Positions 63,914-64,000 of a DNA stretch of 64,000 nucleotides are shown piece after piece. How positions within the stretch are numbered: the stretch's first letter is position 1; each line of letters begins with the position of its first letter. This DNA comes from Fredinandcohnia quinoae (GTDB lineage: Bacteria > Bacillota > Bacilli > Bacillales > Bacillaceae_L), in NCBI RefSeq assembly GCF_022427965.1, contig NZ_JAKTTI010000012.1, forward strand, positions 1 to 64,000. Direction: 5' to 3'. Position numbers and translations under genes: made by a program. The notes beneath the pieces were generated by a model that saw only the letters and a list, made by a program, of their open reading frames with translations, searched no databases and was not told the DNA's origin.

Positions 63914-64000
63914 TGGGTAGAACAAAACCCGCAAATGCAAATGCAATGAGAAATAATAATGCAAAGATGGGCAACCGTGTAAGTGAGGAGCTTGTTGAAT
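63914..64000 (+). CDS. Partial small basic Asn-rich protein, runs off the window
   Basis: Open frame from ATG 63914 to the window edge, reading MGRTKPANANAMRNNNAKMG then NRVSEELVE. It is basic and rich in Asn, Ala and Lys, a composition seen in small acid-soluble spore proteins, but no family was recognised. GGGAG lies about 13 bases before the ATG, longer than usual. Weak call. Confidence 0.4.

Overview
The window is a stretch of chromosome from a spore-forming, low-GC member of the Bacillaceae. Evidence: strong AGGAGG-type ribosome binding sites with frequent TTG/GTG starts, intrinsic terminators, S-box (SAM) riboswitches, sporulation and germination genes (lytH, yunB, a gerABC operon, CotF-like coat proteins), a sufCDSUB operon, and gene order matching the Bacillus subtilis yun-yur-yus region. 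No rRNA, tRNA, CRISPR array, transposase or prophage was seen. Most genes lie on the minus strand.

Layout. 1-7 kb: lipoyl synthase lipA, the spore-wall peptidase lytH, a sodium-coupled NSS transporter with a tiny overlapping MetS-type subunit (2381-2488), then yunB, yunC and yunD. 7-19.2 kb: a tightly coupled eight-gene minus-strand operon that joins an ABC transporter with its exported auxiliary protein to a coiled-coil/Gly-Ser membrane protein, a MoxR AAA+ ATPase, a DUF58 protein and two membrane-anchored von Willebrand factor A (VWA) proteins. It sits between yunD and yunF and is the best candidate for an undescribed system. 19.4-21 kb: yunF (DUF72) and a small membrane protein. 21-26.3 kb: the SUF iron-sulfur assembly operon. 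26.4-31.6 kb: a run of strong hairpins, a small unknown gene, metNPQ and metY, the last two units each behind a SAM riboswitch. 31.7-41.8 kb: an MFS transporter, yusE, yusF, gcvH, yusI, the fatty-acid degradation operon fadN-fadA-fadE behind a FadR-type palindrome, and a plus-strand spore cluster (yuzL and two CotF-like proteins), then yusU.

41.8-48 kb: an oxidoreductase, a short-chain reductase, a small site-2-type metalloprotease and a gerA-gerB-gerC germinant receptor operon. 48-52.3 kb (plus strand): a membrane-anchored subtilase and a YkoS/YkoT-like pair (large membrane protein plus polyprenyl glycosyltransferase). 52.4-56.5 kb: a D,D-carboxypeptidase with an altered KTG motif, then a YifB/ComM ATPase coupled to a divergent DprA. 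56.6-58.2 kb: an ASCH-domain protein with a TetR regulator. 58.4-63.7 kb: a two-component system and ABC exporter arranged like the linearmycin-resistance lnrJKLMN genes. A partial plus-strand gene runs off the right edge.

Themes. Iron-sulfur and lipoate metabolism (suf, lipA, gcvH) and methionine/sulfur supply (NSS transporter, metNPQ, metY) are clustered. Several short repeats recur within the window: a 160-base composite element (74-233 and 56583-56735), a 56-base element beginning at a stop codon (6984-7039 and 56442-56497), and a short motif at 34988 and 58324. All functional statements come from motif reading and family knowledge; no database search was run.
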